Assembly: GCF_035989305.1 (NCBI RefSeq) | Contig: NZ_CP108514.1 | Span: 8,846,501 to 8,910,500 of the forward strand | Direction: 5' to 3' | Source of the DNA: Streptomyces sp. NBC_01233 | GTDB taxonomy: Bacteria; Actinomycetota; Actinomycetes; Streptomycetales; Streptomycetaceae | DNA: 64,000 nt | Shown: positions 1-10,024 of the stretch, piece by piece | How positions within the stretch are numbered: position 1 is the first letter of the stretch | Layout of the letters: each line of letters opens with the position of its first letter | The notes under the pieces: model-generated | Told to the model about the DNA's origin: nothing | Databases searched by the model: none | Seen by the model: only the letters and a program-made list of their open reading frames with translations | Made by a program: the position numbers and the translations under genes

Positions 1-712
1 TGATGTCGATCAGGTACGAGTCCAGGCGCCCCCGGTTCCACTCCCGGAAGGTCTCCGCGATCTTCGCGGGGGAGTAGCCGGCGACCTCGCGCAGCAGGTG
101 GTAGGCCTCGGCGATCAGCTGCATGTCGGCGTACTCGATGCCGTTGTGCACCATCTTGACGAAGTGTCCGGCGCCGTCGGGGCCCACGTGCGAGGTGCAG
201 GGCGTACCATCGGCGGCCTTCGCGGAGATCTTCTCCAGCAGCGGGCCGAGCGAGGCGTACGACTCCTGCGAGCCGCCGGGCATGATGCTCGGGCCGAGGA
301 GCGCGCCCTCCTCGCCGCCGGAGATGCCCACGCCGACGAAGTGGATGCCCTGCTCGCGCAGTTCCCTCTCGCGGCGCCGGGTGTCCTCGAAGTGGGCGTT
401 GCCGCCGTCGATGATGACGTCGCCCTCCTCCAGGAGCGGGGCGAACTCGCGGATCACGGCGTCGGTCGGCTCCCCGGCCTTCACCATGACGACGATGCGG
501 CGGGGGCGCTCCAGCGCGTCGATGAACTCCTTCGCCGACTCGGCGGCCACGAAGCTGCCCTCGTGCCCGAATTCCTCCACCAGGGCCGTGGTCTTGGCGG
601 CGGTCCGGTTGTGGACGGCCACCGTGAATCCGTTGCGGGCGAAGTTGCGTGCGAGGTTGCTGCCCATGACGGCGAGTCCGGTGACGCCGATCTGGGCTGT
701 GCTGGTGCTCAT
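1..712 (-). CDS. gnd: 6-phosphogluconate dehydrogenase, N-terminal part (runs off the window)
   Basis: The minus strand from an ATG at 712 reads MSTSTAQIGVTGLAVMGSNL and stays open to the left edge, so about 237 N-terminal residues are visible. The GLAVMGSNLARN start is the dinucleotide-binding turn of the 6PGDH family. The substrate-binding signature GISGGEEGALLGPSIMPGG follows near residue 125, and the catalytic KMVHNGIEY lies near residue 180. The enzyme oxidatively decarboxylates 6-phosphogluconate to ribulose 5-phosphate in the cytosolic pentose phosphate pathway. The C-terminal all-helical domain lies outside the window, so the NADP+ versus NAD+ form cannot be decided. Confidence 0.95.
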   Translation of the reverse strand, partial: MSTSTAQIGVTGLAVMGSNLARNFARNGFTVAVHNRTAAKTTALVEEFGHEGSFVAAESAKEFIDALERPRRIVVMVKAGEPTDAVIREFAPLLEEGDVIIDGGNAHFEDTRRRERELREQGIHFVGVGISGGEEGALLGPSIMPGGSQESYASLGPLLEKISAKAADGTPCTSHVGPDGAGHFVKMVHNGIEYADMQLIAEAYHLLREVAGYSPAKIAETFREWNRGRLDSYLIDI

Positions 713-870
713 CGTTGCGCTCCTGCGTGCTTCGGTGTGCTTCGGTGTGCGGGACTGCCGACGCTACCCCCACGCAGTCGCCTGTGGATCTCCTGACGGG
801 CAACACACCGTCAAGTACCGCTGAGAAGCGCCCCGTTGCGCCCCTTGTCATGCCCTGTTCGCAACGTTAA

Positions 871-3060
<2,190 letters not shown>

Positions 3061-3352
3061 AAGGTCCACAATGCCCGACCCATCTGCGCTATTCCTCCGC
3101 CCACAGGTGGTCACCGGTCATACTCCCGGCGTAGTACATGAGTACGCCAGCGTGACCCTTACCGCAGCGGAAGGCGACCCCTGAGGCGCCCCGGAGCCAC
3201 CCCAATCGACCCCTACGGTGACCGGCCGCTCGCGGTCCGTGAGGTTTCCCGGAGCGGGTTTGGCTCCAGGCGCGTGGGATCCGTACAGTTCCCCTTTTGA
3301 GGACTTCCGCAGCAGGCGGATGCGGACGAGTGATCAAGGAACGGCAGCGGCC

Positions 3353-4840
3353 ATGACGGTGACCGAAGAAAGCCACGACCACGGGCAGGCCTATGGGCCG
3401 GGCATCGACCCCGAGCGACTGGCTCTCTGCCTCAGCGTGCTCGACGAGCTGGACAAGCTCGACGTCGACCACCCCGACGCCATCACCGTACGCCGCGCCA
3501 CCGCCGGCCTGTACCGCACGGTCAAGCAGCGCCGCCGCCAAGAGCGCCGCGCCGCCAAGACCGCCAACGACAAGGCCGTCACCGAGGCCACCGCGACCGG
3601 CTCCGCCGAGCGCATCGACGACGAGACCGAGGGCATCCTGCCCTCCTCGGTCACGGAGGCCGGCCGGATCGCCGGGATACTCCAGCGCCCGCGCTCCTGC
3701 TACATCTGCAAGACGCGGTACGTCGAGGTCGACTACTTCTACCACCAGCTCTGCCCCGAGTGCGCCGCCGAGAACCGGTCCAGGCGGGAGGCGCGCGCCG
3801 ACCTCACCGGCAAGCGCGCGCTGCTCACGGGCGGCCGGGCCAAGATCGGCATGTACATCGCGCTGCGGCTGCTGCGCGACGGCGCCCACACCACCATCAC
3901 CACGCGCTTCCCCAAGGACGCCATCCGCCGCTTCAAGGCGATGGAGGACTCAGCGGACTGGATGCACCGCCTGGAGGTCGTCGGCATCGACCTGCGCGAC
4001 CCGGCCCAGGCCGTGGCCCTCGCCGACCAGGTGGCCGGCGCCGGTCCGCTCGACATCCTGATCAACAACGCGACGCAGACCGTGCGCCGCCTGCCCACCG
4101 CCTACGCGGCGCTGGTCGAGGGGGAGGCCGCCCCGCTGCCCGCCGGCGAGCTCCCCGCCCACCACGTCATCGGCGCCTTCAACTCCGGCGCGGTCGACGG
4201 CCTGACGGCGCTGCCCGTCGGGGTGAGCGGGCTCGAAGCGCAGAAGGTCGCCGACCTCGCCCTGGTCGCGGGCAACGCCAGCCTGGAGCGGCACCTCGAC
4301 GGCACCGCCATCGACGCGGGCGGCCTGCTGCCCGACGTCGTCGAGAGCAACACCTGGGTGCAGACCATCGACCAGATCTCCCCGGTGGAGCTGCTCGAGA
4401 CCCAGCTGTGCAACTACACGTCGCCGTTCATCCTGATCAGCGCACTCCGGCCGGCCATGGCGGAGGCCGCCCGCAAGGCGTCCAGCGGGCGTGCGTACGT
4501 CGTCAACGTCTCGGCGATGGAGGGCGTCTTCAGCCGCGGCTACAAGGGAGCGGGGCACCCGAACACCAATGCCGCCAAGGCCGCGATGAACATGGTGACG
4601 CGGACCAGCGGCCAGGAGATGTTCCAGACCGACCGCATCCTGATGACCTCGGTCGACACCGGCTGGATCACCGACGAGCGCCCGCACTTCGACAAGCTGC
4701 GCCTCGCCGAGGAGGGCTTCCACGCCCCGCTCGACCTGGTCGACGGCGCGGCCCGGGTCTACGACCCGGTCGTCCGCGGCGAGGCCGGCGAGGACCTGTT
4801 CGGCGTCTTCCTGAAGGACTACGCCCCGGCGAACTGGTAG
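3353..4840 (+). CDS. Short-chain dehydrogenase-like protein with N-terminal zinc ribbon
   Basis: A 495-residue protein with three parts. The first is a charged helical N-terminus of about 110 residues. The second is a four-cysteine knuckle at C116-x2-C119 and C134-x2-C137. The third is a Rossmann domain beginning at ALLTGGRAKIG near residue 158 with a later NNAT motif near 240. The SDR core has an insertion of about 100 residues. The expected YxxxK is TNAAK, so the catalytic tyrosine position is threonine (T405) before K409. A serine is present at 387 and a displaced tyrosine at 397. NAD(P) binding is likely; classical SDR catalysis is doubtful. ATG 3353 has AAGGA about 12 nt upstream. Reaction unknown. 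Confidence 0.85.
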   Translation: MTVTEESHDHGQAYGPGIDPERLALCLSVLDELDKLDVDHPDAITVRRATAGLYRTVKQRRRQERRAAKTANDKAVTEATATGSAERIDDETEGILPSSVTEAGRIAGILQRPRSCYICKTRYVEVDYFYHQLCPECAAENRSRREARADLTGKRALLTGGRAKIGMYIALRLLRDGAHTTITTRFPKDAIRRFKAMEDSADWMHRLEVVGIDLRDPAQAVALADQVAGAGPLDILINNATQTVRRLPTAYAALVEGEAAPLPAGELPAHHVIGAFNSGAVDGLTALPVGVSGLEAQKVADLALVAGNASLERHLDGTAIDAGGLLPDVVESNTWVQTIDQISPVELLETQLCNYTSPFILISALRPAMAEAARKASSGRAYVVNVSAMEGVFSRGYKGAGHPNTNAAKAAMNMVTRTSGQEMFQTDRILMTSVDTGWITDERPHFDKLRLAEEGFHAPLDLVDGAARVYDPVVRGEAGEDLFGVFLKDYAPANW

Positions 4841-4857
4841 CCCCGGCGGCCCCCGGC

Positions 4858-5409
4858 CTACGACATGCCCGCGATCGACCCCCTCGGCGAACCGAGGGGG
4901 TCGATCGCGTTCCGGGCGGGCGCGGCCCGGCAGGACCCGGCCGCGACCAGTTCCAGCAGCGGCCGCCAGTCCTCCAGGACGCCCGCGTCCAGTCCGGACC
5001 CGGCGGCCGCATCGTGGGCCTGGCGCAGGGTGGCCACCGCGTCGGCGTCGTCGCCCTGCCCGTCGGCCTCGCCGGCCCGGTCGCTCCCCGCCGCCGGCGC
5101 GTGCAGCCGTACGAGTCGGGCCACCCGCTCACCCAGCAGCGGGCGCACCGCCTCCGCTGCGAGTACGGCGTGTCGCGCTCCGTCACCCGGACGGAGCAGC
5201 AGCCCGATGCCGTGCAGCAAGCCCGCGAGCTGCAGTTCCTTGTCTGAGGGGTGCGAGCGGCGGATCAGCGCCGCCGTCCGCAGGGCGTGGTCGTCGCAGC
5301 TGCCGCGGAGCAGGTCCATCAGCTCCACCACGCTTGTGACGTACGGCACTTGGGCCTCCGGCACTCCGGACCTCGACACCGCCGACCCCCTCCGTCGCGC
5401 CTCGCGCAT
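4858..5409 (-). CDS. HD-domain-like protein with degenerate metal motif
   Basis: 183 residues. The segment SDKELQLAGLLHGIGLLL (about residues 55-72) resembles the HD core of myo-inositol oxygenase/PhnZ-type phosphohydrolases (consensus LxHDxG). The aspartate is replaced by glycine (H66-G67). Further histidines occur at about 79 and 101. Loss of the metal-binding aspartate suggests a non-catalytic or altered protein. The last 15 codons are encoded by a terminator-like hairpin, so the extreme C-terminus may be passenger sequence. The N-terminal start at 5409 is the longest choice and is not well supported by a ribosome site. Function unknown. Confidence 0.65.
   Translation of the reverse strand: MREARRRGSAVSRSGVPEAQVPYVTSVVELMDLLRGSCDDHALRTAALIRRSHPSDKELQLAGLLHGIGLLLRPGDGARHAVLAAEAVRPLLGERVARLVRLHAPAAGSDRAGEADGQGDDADAVATLRQAHDAAAGSGLDAGVLEDWRPLLELVAAGSCRAAPARNAIDPLGSPRGSIAGMS
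4871..4908. terminator. Perfect 17-bp stem-loop after the SDR gene
   Basis: Arms GCGATCGACCCCCTCGG and its exact complement are separated by a CGAA tetraloop. It starts 30 nt past the SDR stop codon. It also lies inside the last codons of the convergent HD-like gene, whose stop is at 4858. It probably ends SDR transcription and may act in both directions. Confidence 0.8.
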
Positions 5410-5507
5410 CCGGGTCCGAGCACACCACCCGTCACCTACCCGCCGACCTACGACTTGCTGAACTCGGGACGAAACTAAGAGGGCGCAGCGGATTTTGCCT
5501 TCCTATC

Positions 5508-5523
5508 GAGCGGAGGTCCGCTC
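5508..5523. promoter_or_regulatory. Palindrome GAGCGGA-GG-TCCGCTC enclosing a Shine-Dalgarno
   Basis: A perfect inverted repeat with 7-bp arms. The GGAGG at 5512-5516 is a good ribosome site for the ATG at 5526, so an RNA hairpin here would hide it. It could instead be a protein operator in this divergent intergenic region (HD-like gene leftward, small ORFs rightward). Confidence 0.4.
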
Positions 5524-5525
5524 AT

Positions 5526-5660
5526 ATGTGTACTCTGGGGCATCAAGACGGCCCCCATCCGGGCCGCGCTCCACTAAGGCGCCACCGCGTCCGGAAAACC
5601 CTTGATCCCTTGCCCGGCGCGCGGTCCGCCTGCCGGGTTACGCGAAGGAGTGCGCGGTGA
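5526..5660 (+). CDS. Possible 44-aa upstream small ORF, coupled to the next gene
   Basis: ATG 5526 is preceded by GGAGG nine bases upstream. The frame (MCTLGHQDGPHPG...) ends in TGA at 5658-5660, overlapping the GTG start of the 58-aa gene as GTGA, a classic translational-coupling arrangement. Only about two thirds of codon third positions are G or C, well below real genes in this window. It may therefore be a regulatory leader, or not translated at all. No recognisable motif. Confidence 0.25.
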   Translation: MCTLGHQDGPHPGRAPLRRHRVRKTLDPLPGARSACRVTRRSAR

Positions 5661-5833
5661 CTGAAATGACGCAGCCCGAACCGACGTCGCTGGAGCGACC
5701 GGCATCGCGGTCGAAGAAGCCCCGGACCGACGAACTCGGCAGCCTCGAGGTCTGGGCCCGCTCCGCCCCGATCCGGCTCGCGGGGTACGAGGACGACCTG
5801 GCGGAATCGCACATCCTGCCCGGAATCGACTGA
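5657..5833 (+). CDS. Conserved-looking 58-aa small protein
   Basis: The GTG at 5657 has an excellent ribosome site, GAAGGAG, six bases upstream. The product is 58 residues: a basic, Ser/Pro-rich first half and a second half LEVWARSAPIRLAGYEDDLA that ends SHILPGID. Third-position GC is about 86 percent, consistent with coding. It has no signal peptide, membrane segment or cysteine. A strong hairpin terminator follows 17 nt after the stop, so it ends its own transcript. The acidic C-terminal tail would fit a small regulator or a peptide precursor, but nothing here proves either. I do not recognise the family. Confidence 0.6.
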   Translation: MTEMTQPEPTSLERPASRSKKPRTDELGSLEVWARSAPIRLAGYEDDLAESHILPGID

Positions 5834-5850
5834 TCCGCAGAGCAGCGCAG

Positions 5851-5884
5851 AGCGCCCCCCGTGCCGATCGGCACCGGGGGCGCT
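5851..5884 (+). terminator. Hairpin terminator after the 58-aa gene
   Basis: Near-perfect palindrome beginning AGCGCCCCCCGTGCCGAT and closing with its complement; one C:C mismatch in 17 pairs. It starts 18 nt after the TGA at 5831-5833. Confidence 0.8.
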
Positions 5885-5984
5885 GCCCTTCCCGGCGGGT
5901 TCCCGTCCCGCGTACGCCCTGAGCGTCATCGCTGTCGGCGATCAACGCTTCCGCGGCCCGGCCCACCGGTCCAGGCTGATCGGC

Positions 5985-6968
5985 ATGAAGCTGCTGATGC
6001 TGGGTGGTACCGAATTCGTCGGACGTGCGATCACCGAGGACGCCCTCGCCCGGGGCTGGGAGGTGACCGTCTTCCACCGGGGGCACCACGCGCCCCCGCC
6101 CGGCACCCGCGCCCTGCACGGGGACCGCACCGCTCCCGGGGGCCTGGCCGCCCTCGCCGCGGGGGAGTGGGACCTCGTCGTCGACACCTGGGGCGGCGCC
6201 CCCACGGCGGTGCGCGACAGCGCCCGCCTGCTGAGCGGCCGCGCCGGGACGTACGCGTACATCTCCAGCCGCTCGGTGTACGCCTACCCGGCCCCCGCCG
6301 GGCAGGGAGAGGACGGCCCCCTCGTCGAGGGCTCGCCGGACGCCGGGTCGAAGGCCTACTCCGAGGACAAGAGGGGCGGCGAACTCGCCGCACTGGAGGC
6401 CTTCGCGGACCGTGCCCTGCTGGTACGCGCCGGCCTGATCCTCGGCCCGTACGAGAACGTCGGCCGGCTGCCGTGGTGGCTGAACCGCACGGCGCGCGGC
6501 GGCCCGGTGCTCGCCCCCGGCCCCCGCGGACTCCCGCTCCAGTACATCGACGTGCGCGACCTCGCGCGCTGGACCCTGGACGCCGCCGAGGCCGGGCTCG
6601 GCGGCCCGTACAACCTGGTCTCCCCGGTCGGGCACGCCACCATGGGCACCTTCCTCGACGCCTGCGCCGCCGCCACCGGTGGCGGCGGCGACCTGCGCTG
6701 GACCGACCCGGAGCCGATCCTGGCGGCCGGCGTGGAGCCGTGGACCGAGCTCCCGGTCTGGCTCCCCGAGGGCGAGTCGCACGACTACATGTTCGGCGGG
6801 GACGTGACCAGGGCGCTGGAGGCCGGCCTGAAGTGCCGCCCGGTCGAGGAGACCGTGGCCGACACCTGGGCCTGGCTGTGCACCCTCGGCGGACAGGCCC
6901 CGCAGCGGCCGGACCGGCCGGCCCCCGGAATCGACGCCGAGCGGGAGGCCGCCCTACTCGGGCTCTGA
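5985..6968 (+). CDS. NAD-dependent epimerase/dehydratase-family reductase
   Basis: 327 residues. The N-terminus MKLLMLGGTEFVGRAI is the GxxGxxG nucleotide fold of extended SDRs. Later come ISSRSVYAYP (serine/tyrosine active-site region), KAYSEDKRGGE and a GLILGPYENVGRLPWW substrate loop. Such proteins act on nucleotide sugars or isoflavone-type substrates; the substrate here cannot be told. The gene follows the terminator of the 58-aa ORF by 100 bp. Its stop overlaps the end of the convergent lipase-maturation-factor gene by 15 bp. Confidence 0.85.
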   Translation: MKLLMLGGTEFVGRAITEDALARGWEVTVFHRGHHAPPPGTRALHGDRTAPGGLAALAAGEWDLVVDTWGGAPTAVRDSARLLSGRAGTYAYISSRSVYAYPAPAGQGEDGPLVEGSPDAGSKAYSEDKRGGELAALEAFADRALLVRAGLILGPYENVGRLPWWLNRTARGGPVLAPGPRGLPLQYIDVRDLARWTLDAAEAGLGGPYNLVSPVGHATMGTFLDACAAATGGGGDLRWTDPEPILAAGVEPWTELPVWLPEGESHDYMFGGDVTRALEAGLKCRPVEETVADTWAWLCTLGGQAPQRPDRPAPGIDAEREAALLGL

Positions 6969-8393
6969 CAGCCAGGCGTCCGCGAGGCGGGTCGGCGGGA
7001 GGTACTCGCGCACCAGCGTGCGGTGCCACCAGGCCCCCGTCTCGCGCAGTTCCCGCCAGGTGGTGAACCGGTAGCGGTAGAGCAGGGCCCGGACGTAGAC
7101 GGGCGGCGCGTCCGGGAACGGGTTGTGGCGCAGCAGCCGCAGCGTGTCCCGGTCGCCCGCCAGCAGCCGCTCCACGAACGGCCCGAACCAGTCCCGCGCG
7201 TATCCGGGGGAGATGGCCGCGAACCACATCAGCCAGTCCAGCCGCAGGTGGTACGGGGCGAACTGGCGGGGGATCCTGCGCAGTTCGGTCGGTTTGCCCC
7301 GGAAGCCGTACTCCTGCCATGCGCCGTCCTCGTGCGGCACCCGGTCCGCGGTGCCCTCCACCACCACCTCCATGCGGACCCGGCCGACCGAGCCGAAGGC
7401 CCCGTAGGTGTTGACCAGGTGGAGTGCGTCGAAGGAGCGGTTCATCACCTGCCGGCGCGAGATCATGTTGAGCACCGGACGGTGGCTGAGGAACAGCACG
7501 AGGGCGGTCACCGCGCAGACCAGGACCACGAACCACACCGGAGCCCCCTGCGAGGCGGCGGCCGGCGGAGCGCCCGCGAGCCCGGTGAAGTCCACGGCCG
7601 AGAGGGCCAGTGTGATCGTCAGCCAGTTCAGCCAGGCGAAGTTGCCGGACAGCACCAGCCACAGCTGCGTCGCCACGATGATCCCGGCGGCGTACGAGGC
7701 CACCGGCTGCGGGGTGAACAGCAGGACCGGGACGATCAGCTGGGTCACGTGGTTGGCCGCGCACTCCACCCGGTGCAGCGGCTTCGGCAGATGGTGGAAG
7801 AACCAGCTCAGCGGCCCGGCCATCGGCTGCGTCTCGTGGTGGAAGTAGAGGCAGGTCAGCTTGCGCCAGCAGGAGTCCCCGCGCATCTTGATCAGCCCGG
7901 CCCCGAATTCCACGCGGAAGAGCACCCAGCGCAGCAGCCACAGCACGAGCACCGGCGGCCCCACCCGGGCGTTGCCGAGGAAGACGGCGAGGAAGCCCAC
8001 CTCCAGCAGCAGCGACTCCCAGCCGAAGGAGTACCAGGTCTGTCCCACGTTCACGATGGAGAGGTAGAGCAGCCACAGCAGGGCCCACATCGCCATGGCG
8101 GCGCCCAGCGGCACCTCGTCCCCGGCCCCGGCGGCGAGTGCCGCGGCCAGTGCCGCGCCGGTCCAGGCGCAGCCGGCGAAGAGCCGGTCGGAGTAGCGCA
8201 GTTGGAACAGGCTCGGGGCGCGACGGAAGGGCACGTACCGCACGTAGCGCGGCACGGGCAGCATGCCGTGCGCCCCGATCAGGGCCCGGAACTGCAGGGC
8301 GGCCCCGATGAAGGCGACGAGGTAGACGCCGGCCAGCGCCCGCTGGAAGACCAGCCGGGCGAGCCAGTATCCGGGTGCCGTGAACCAGTCCAT
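6954..8393 (-). CDS. Lipase maturation factor family membrane protein
   Basis: 479 residues from ATG 8393 (MDWFTAPGYWLARLVFQRAL), with GGAGG just upstream. There are about eight hydrophobic segments in the first 320 residues. The family signature follows: NVGQTWYSFGWESLLLEVGF, GAGLIKMRGDSCWR and the YFHHETQPMAGPLSW block. A soluble C-terminal domain is marked FAPYHLRLDWLMWFAA. In vertebrates LMF1 helps fold secreted lipases; the bacterial role is not settled. It is the third gene of the yndJ-DUF1990-LMF unit, 20 bp behind DUF1990, and is probably co-regulated by the TTGAAC operators. Confidence 0.9.
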   Translation of the reverse strand: MDWFTAPGYWLARLVFQRALAGVYLVAFIGAALQFRALIGAHGMLPVPRYVRYVPFRRAPSLFQLRYSDRLFAGCAWTGAALAAALAAGAGDEVPLGAAMAMWALLWLLYLSIVNVGQTWYSFGWESLLLEVGFLAVFLGNARVGPPVLVLWLLRWVLFRVEFGAGLIKMRGDSCWRKLTCLYFHHETQPMAGPLSWFFHHLPKPLHRVECAANHVTQLIVPVLLFTPQPVASYAAGIIVATQLWLVLSGNFAWLNWLTITLALSAVDFTGLAGAPPAAASQGAPVWFVVLVCAVTALVLFLSHRPVLNMISRRQVMNRSFDALHLVNTYGAFGSVGRVRMEVVVEGTADRVPHEDGAWQEYGFRGKPTELRRIPRQFAPYHLRLDWLMWFAAISPGYARDWFGPFVERLLAGDRDTLRLLRHNPFPDAPPVYVRALLYRYRFTTWRELRETGAWWHRTLVREYLPPTRLADAWLSEPE

Positions 8394-8413
8394 CGCCTCC
8401 AGTATCGGACCGG

Positions 8414-8947
8414 TCAGGCGGCGGTGGCCAGCTTGCGCAGGCGATGGCCCAGCCAGCGGGCGTAGCGCAGCTGGAGGAAGGGGACCACCGGGCCGGCGAG
8501 GCGGGTGTACCAGCTGTTCGGGCGGCTGAATGCGGTCACCGTGAACCACACGGTGCCGTCGGGGTCCATGTCCACGATGAAGGACTCCTCGCCGCACTCG
8601 GGGTGGCCGGGCCGGGTCCCGTAGGCGAAACCGATCCGGGCGGGCTCGTAGGCCGTCCAGATCACCTGGCACGGGGCGTCGATGCGCAGCGGCCCCACGC
8701 CGATCCCGACGACCACGCGGGCGCCGGGCCGGACGGCGCCGGCATCGGCGCGCACCCGCATCCCGGAGGTGCGGTGCGCGTGGAAGGTGGTCACCGCGGT
8801 GCCGGCGGCCTCGAAGACGGCACGGCCGTGCCCGAGGCGGGTGCGGTGGTTCAGGTGGTGGTATCCGGCGGGCAGCGGCCGGTGGGCCGTCGCGCCCCTG
8901 TCGGGGTAGTTGACGGTGTCCCGGCCGGCGCTGATGAGGCGGGTCAT
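8414..8947 (-). CDS. DUF1990 family protein
   Basis: 177 residues from ATG 8947 with GGAGA upstream. Family marks are VNYPDRGATAHRPLPAGYHH near the start, a central VGIGVGPLRIDAPCQVIW strand region and GHPECGEESFIVDMDPDGTV. The domain resembles a START-like small-molecule pocket; no reaction is assigned. It lies 26 bp downstream of yndJ and 20 bp upstream of the lipase maturation factor, so the three are probably one transcript. Confidence 0.88.
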   Translation of the reverse strand: MTRLISAGRDTVNYPDRGATAHRPLPAGYHHLNHRTRLGHGRAVFEAAGTAVTTFHAHRTSGMRVRADAGAVRPGARVVVGIGVGPLRIDAPCQVIWTAYEPARIGFAYGTRPGHPECGEESFIVDMDPDGTVWFTVTAFSRPNSWYTRLAGPVVPFLQLRYARWLGHRLRKLATAA

Positions 8948-8973
8948 GGCGAGGTCTCCAGTCGTGCGGGTGG

Positions 8974-9861
8974 TCAGCGGTGGGTGGTCAGCGGTGAGCG
9001 GCCGGTCGCCGTCGGCGGGCGGCCGCGGTCGGTGGTGAGCCGCCGCCAGGCCAGTACCGAGCAGAGGGCGAATCCGAGGGCGTTCCCGAGGCCGTGGGTC
9101 GCGGCCATCCAGGTCAGGGTGGGGTGCACGATCCCGGTGGCCTCGCCGACCGCCCACCACAGGGCGAGCATCATGGTGGCCACCAGCACGGCCGCCGAGG
9201 TCGCGAGCAGCGTCCGCGTGCCGCGATCGCGCGCCGCGGGCCGGATCTCCCGCCAGGTCAGCAGGGCCACGGCCCACATTCCGCCGGTCAGCACGACCGC
9301 GCCCACCAGCTCCGCCCAGTCGTCGACGAAGTAGCCGAGGAGCACGAGCAGCGTGCCCGCAGGGACGCTGTACGCGGCCCAGCGCGAGAGCCCCGTCGCC
9401 GGCCGGTCCCGGGCGGCCCGGCACACGAGCCCCGCGACCAGCGCGGCCGCGAACCCGGCGAAGTGGAAGTGCGGCACGGTCAGCGCCAGGATGTCGAGGT
9501 CGAATCCGAAGAGCCGGTACCCGGCGCGCTCGGCGACCAGCGCGGTCCCGGCGATCGCGGGCGAGACCAGCGCGGTGGCGACGGCGATCTCGGCCGGGGC
9601 CGGGGCGCGCCGCGGGGAACGGCCCCGCAGCAGCCGGACCGGGGCCCGGACCGCGAGTGCCAGGCAGGCCGCCGCGTAGAGTGCGGCGAGCGCCGTGGCG
9701 GGCAGCCCGCGCGGCAGCCAGAGGCACAGCGCCCCGGGGGCGGCGAGCAGCGGCCAGAGGCGGGCGGTCCGGCGGAGCCCGGCCGGGTCGATCAGGCGCA
9801 GGCCCGCCGGGACGACGTACAGCATGCCCAGGGTGACGATCACGTTCACCAGTACCGTCAC
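8974..9861 (-). CDS. YndJ-like multi-spanning membrane protein
   Basis: 295 residues, starting MTVLVNVIVTLGMLYVVPAG, with eight or nine hydrophobic segments. The motif LDILALTVPHFHFAGFAAAL and a following HGLGNALGFALC segment are typical of the YndJ family; conserved histidines lie within membrane helices. Function unknown. It is first in the three-gene unit. The only good promoter upstream has its -35 inside the distal TTGAAC palindrome. Confidence 0.82.
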   Translation of the reverse strand: MTVLVNVIVTLGMLYVVPAGLRLIDPAGLRRTARLWPLLAAPGALCLWLPRGLPATALAALYAAACLALAVRAPVRLLRGRSPRRAPAPAEIAVATALVSPAIAGTALVAERAGYRLFGFDLDILALTVPHFHFAGFAAALVAGLVCRAARDRPATGLSRWAAYSVPAGTLLVLLGYFVDDWAELVGAVVLTGGMWAVALLTWREIRPAARDRGTRTLLATSAAVLVATMMLALWWAVGEATGIVHPTLTWMAATHGLGNALGFALCSVLAWRRLTTDRGRPPTATGRSPLTTHR

Positions 9862-9894
9862 CCTGGACTCCCCCCAACGCTGCGGCCGAACGCC

Positions 9895-9908
9895 TTGAAC
9901 GCGTTCAA
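9895..9908. promoter_or_regulatory. Operator candidate 1: TTGAACGCGTTCAA
   Basis: Perfect 14-bp palindrome 34 bp upstream of the yndJ start. It lies just downstream of the predicted transcription start of the minus-strand promoter. It shares the TTGAACNNGTTCAA consensus with a second copy 41 bp away, about four helical turns centre to centre. Confidence 0.7.
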
Positions 9909-9920
9909 CTCACGGTGGTG

Positions 9921-9949
9921 AGCCTACGGCCTTCCTTGAACATGTTCAA
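9921..9949 (-). promoter_or_regulatory. Promoter of the yndJ unit
   Basis: On the minus strand TTGAAC (9949-9944) and TAGGCT (9926-9921) are separated by exactly 17 nt. This is a good sigma-70/HrdB-type promoter reading toward yndJ. The -35 hexamer is one half of operator candidate 2. Confidence 0.6.
9936..9949. promoter_or_regulatory. Operator candidate 2: TTGAACATGTTCAA
   Basis: Perfect 14-bp palindrome overlapping the -35 of the yndJ promoter. Together with the copy at 9895-9908 it brackets the promoter, a repressor-like arrangement. No regulator gene is adjacent. It may also affect the divergent lipoprotein gene. Confidence 0.7.
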
Positions 9950-10024
9950 GACGCTCTCCGGTTGCGGGTCTCGCGCACATGGGGCAGACAAGAGGGAGCA
10001 ACCGGGGCGAAAAGGGAGATCCAC

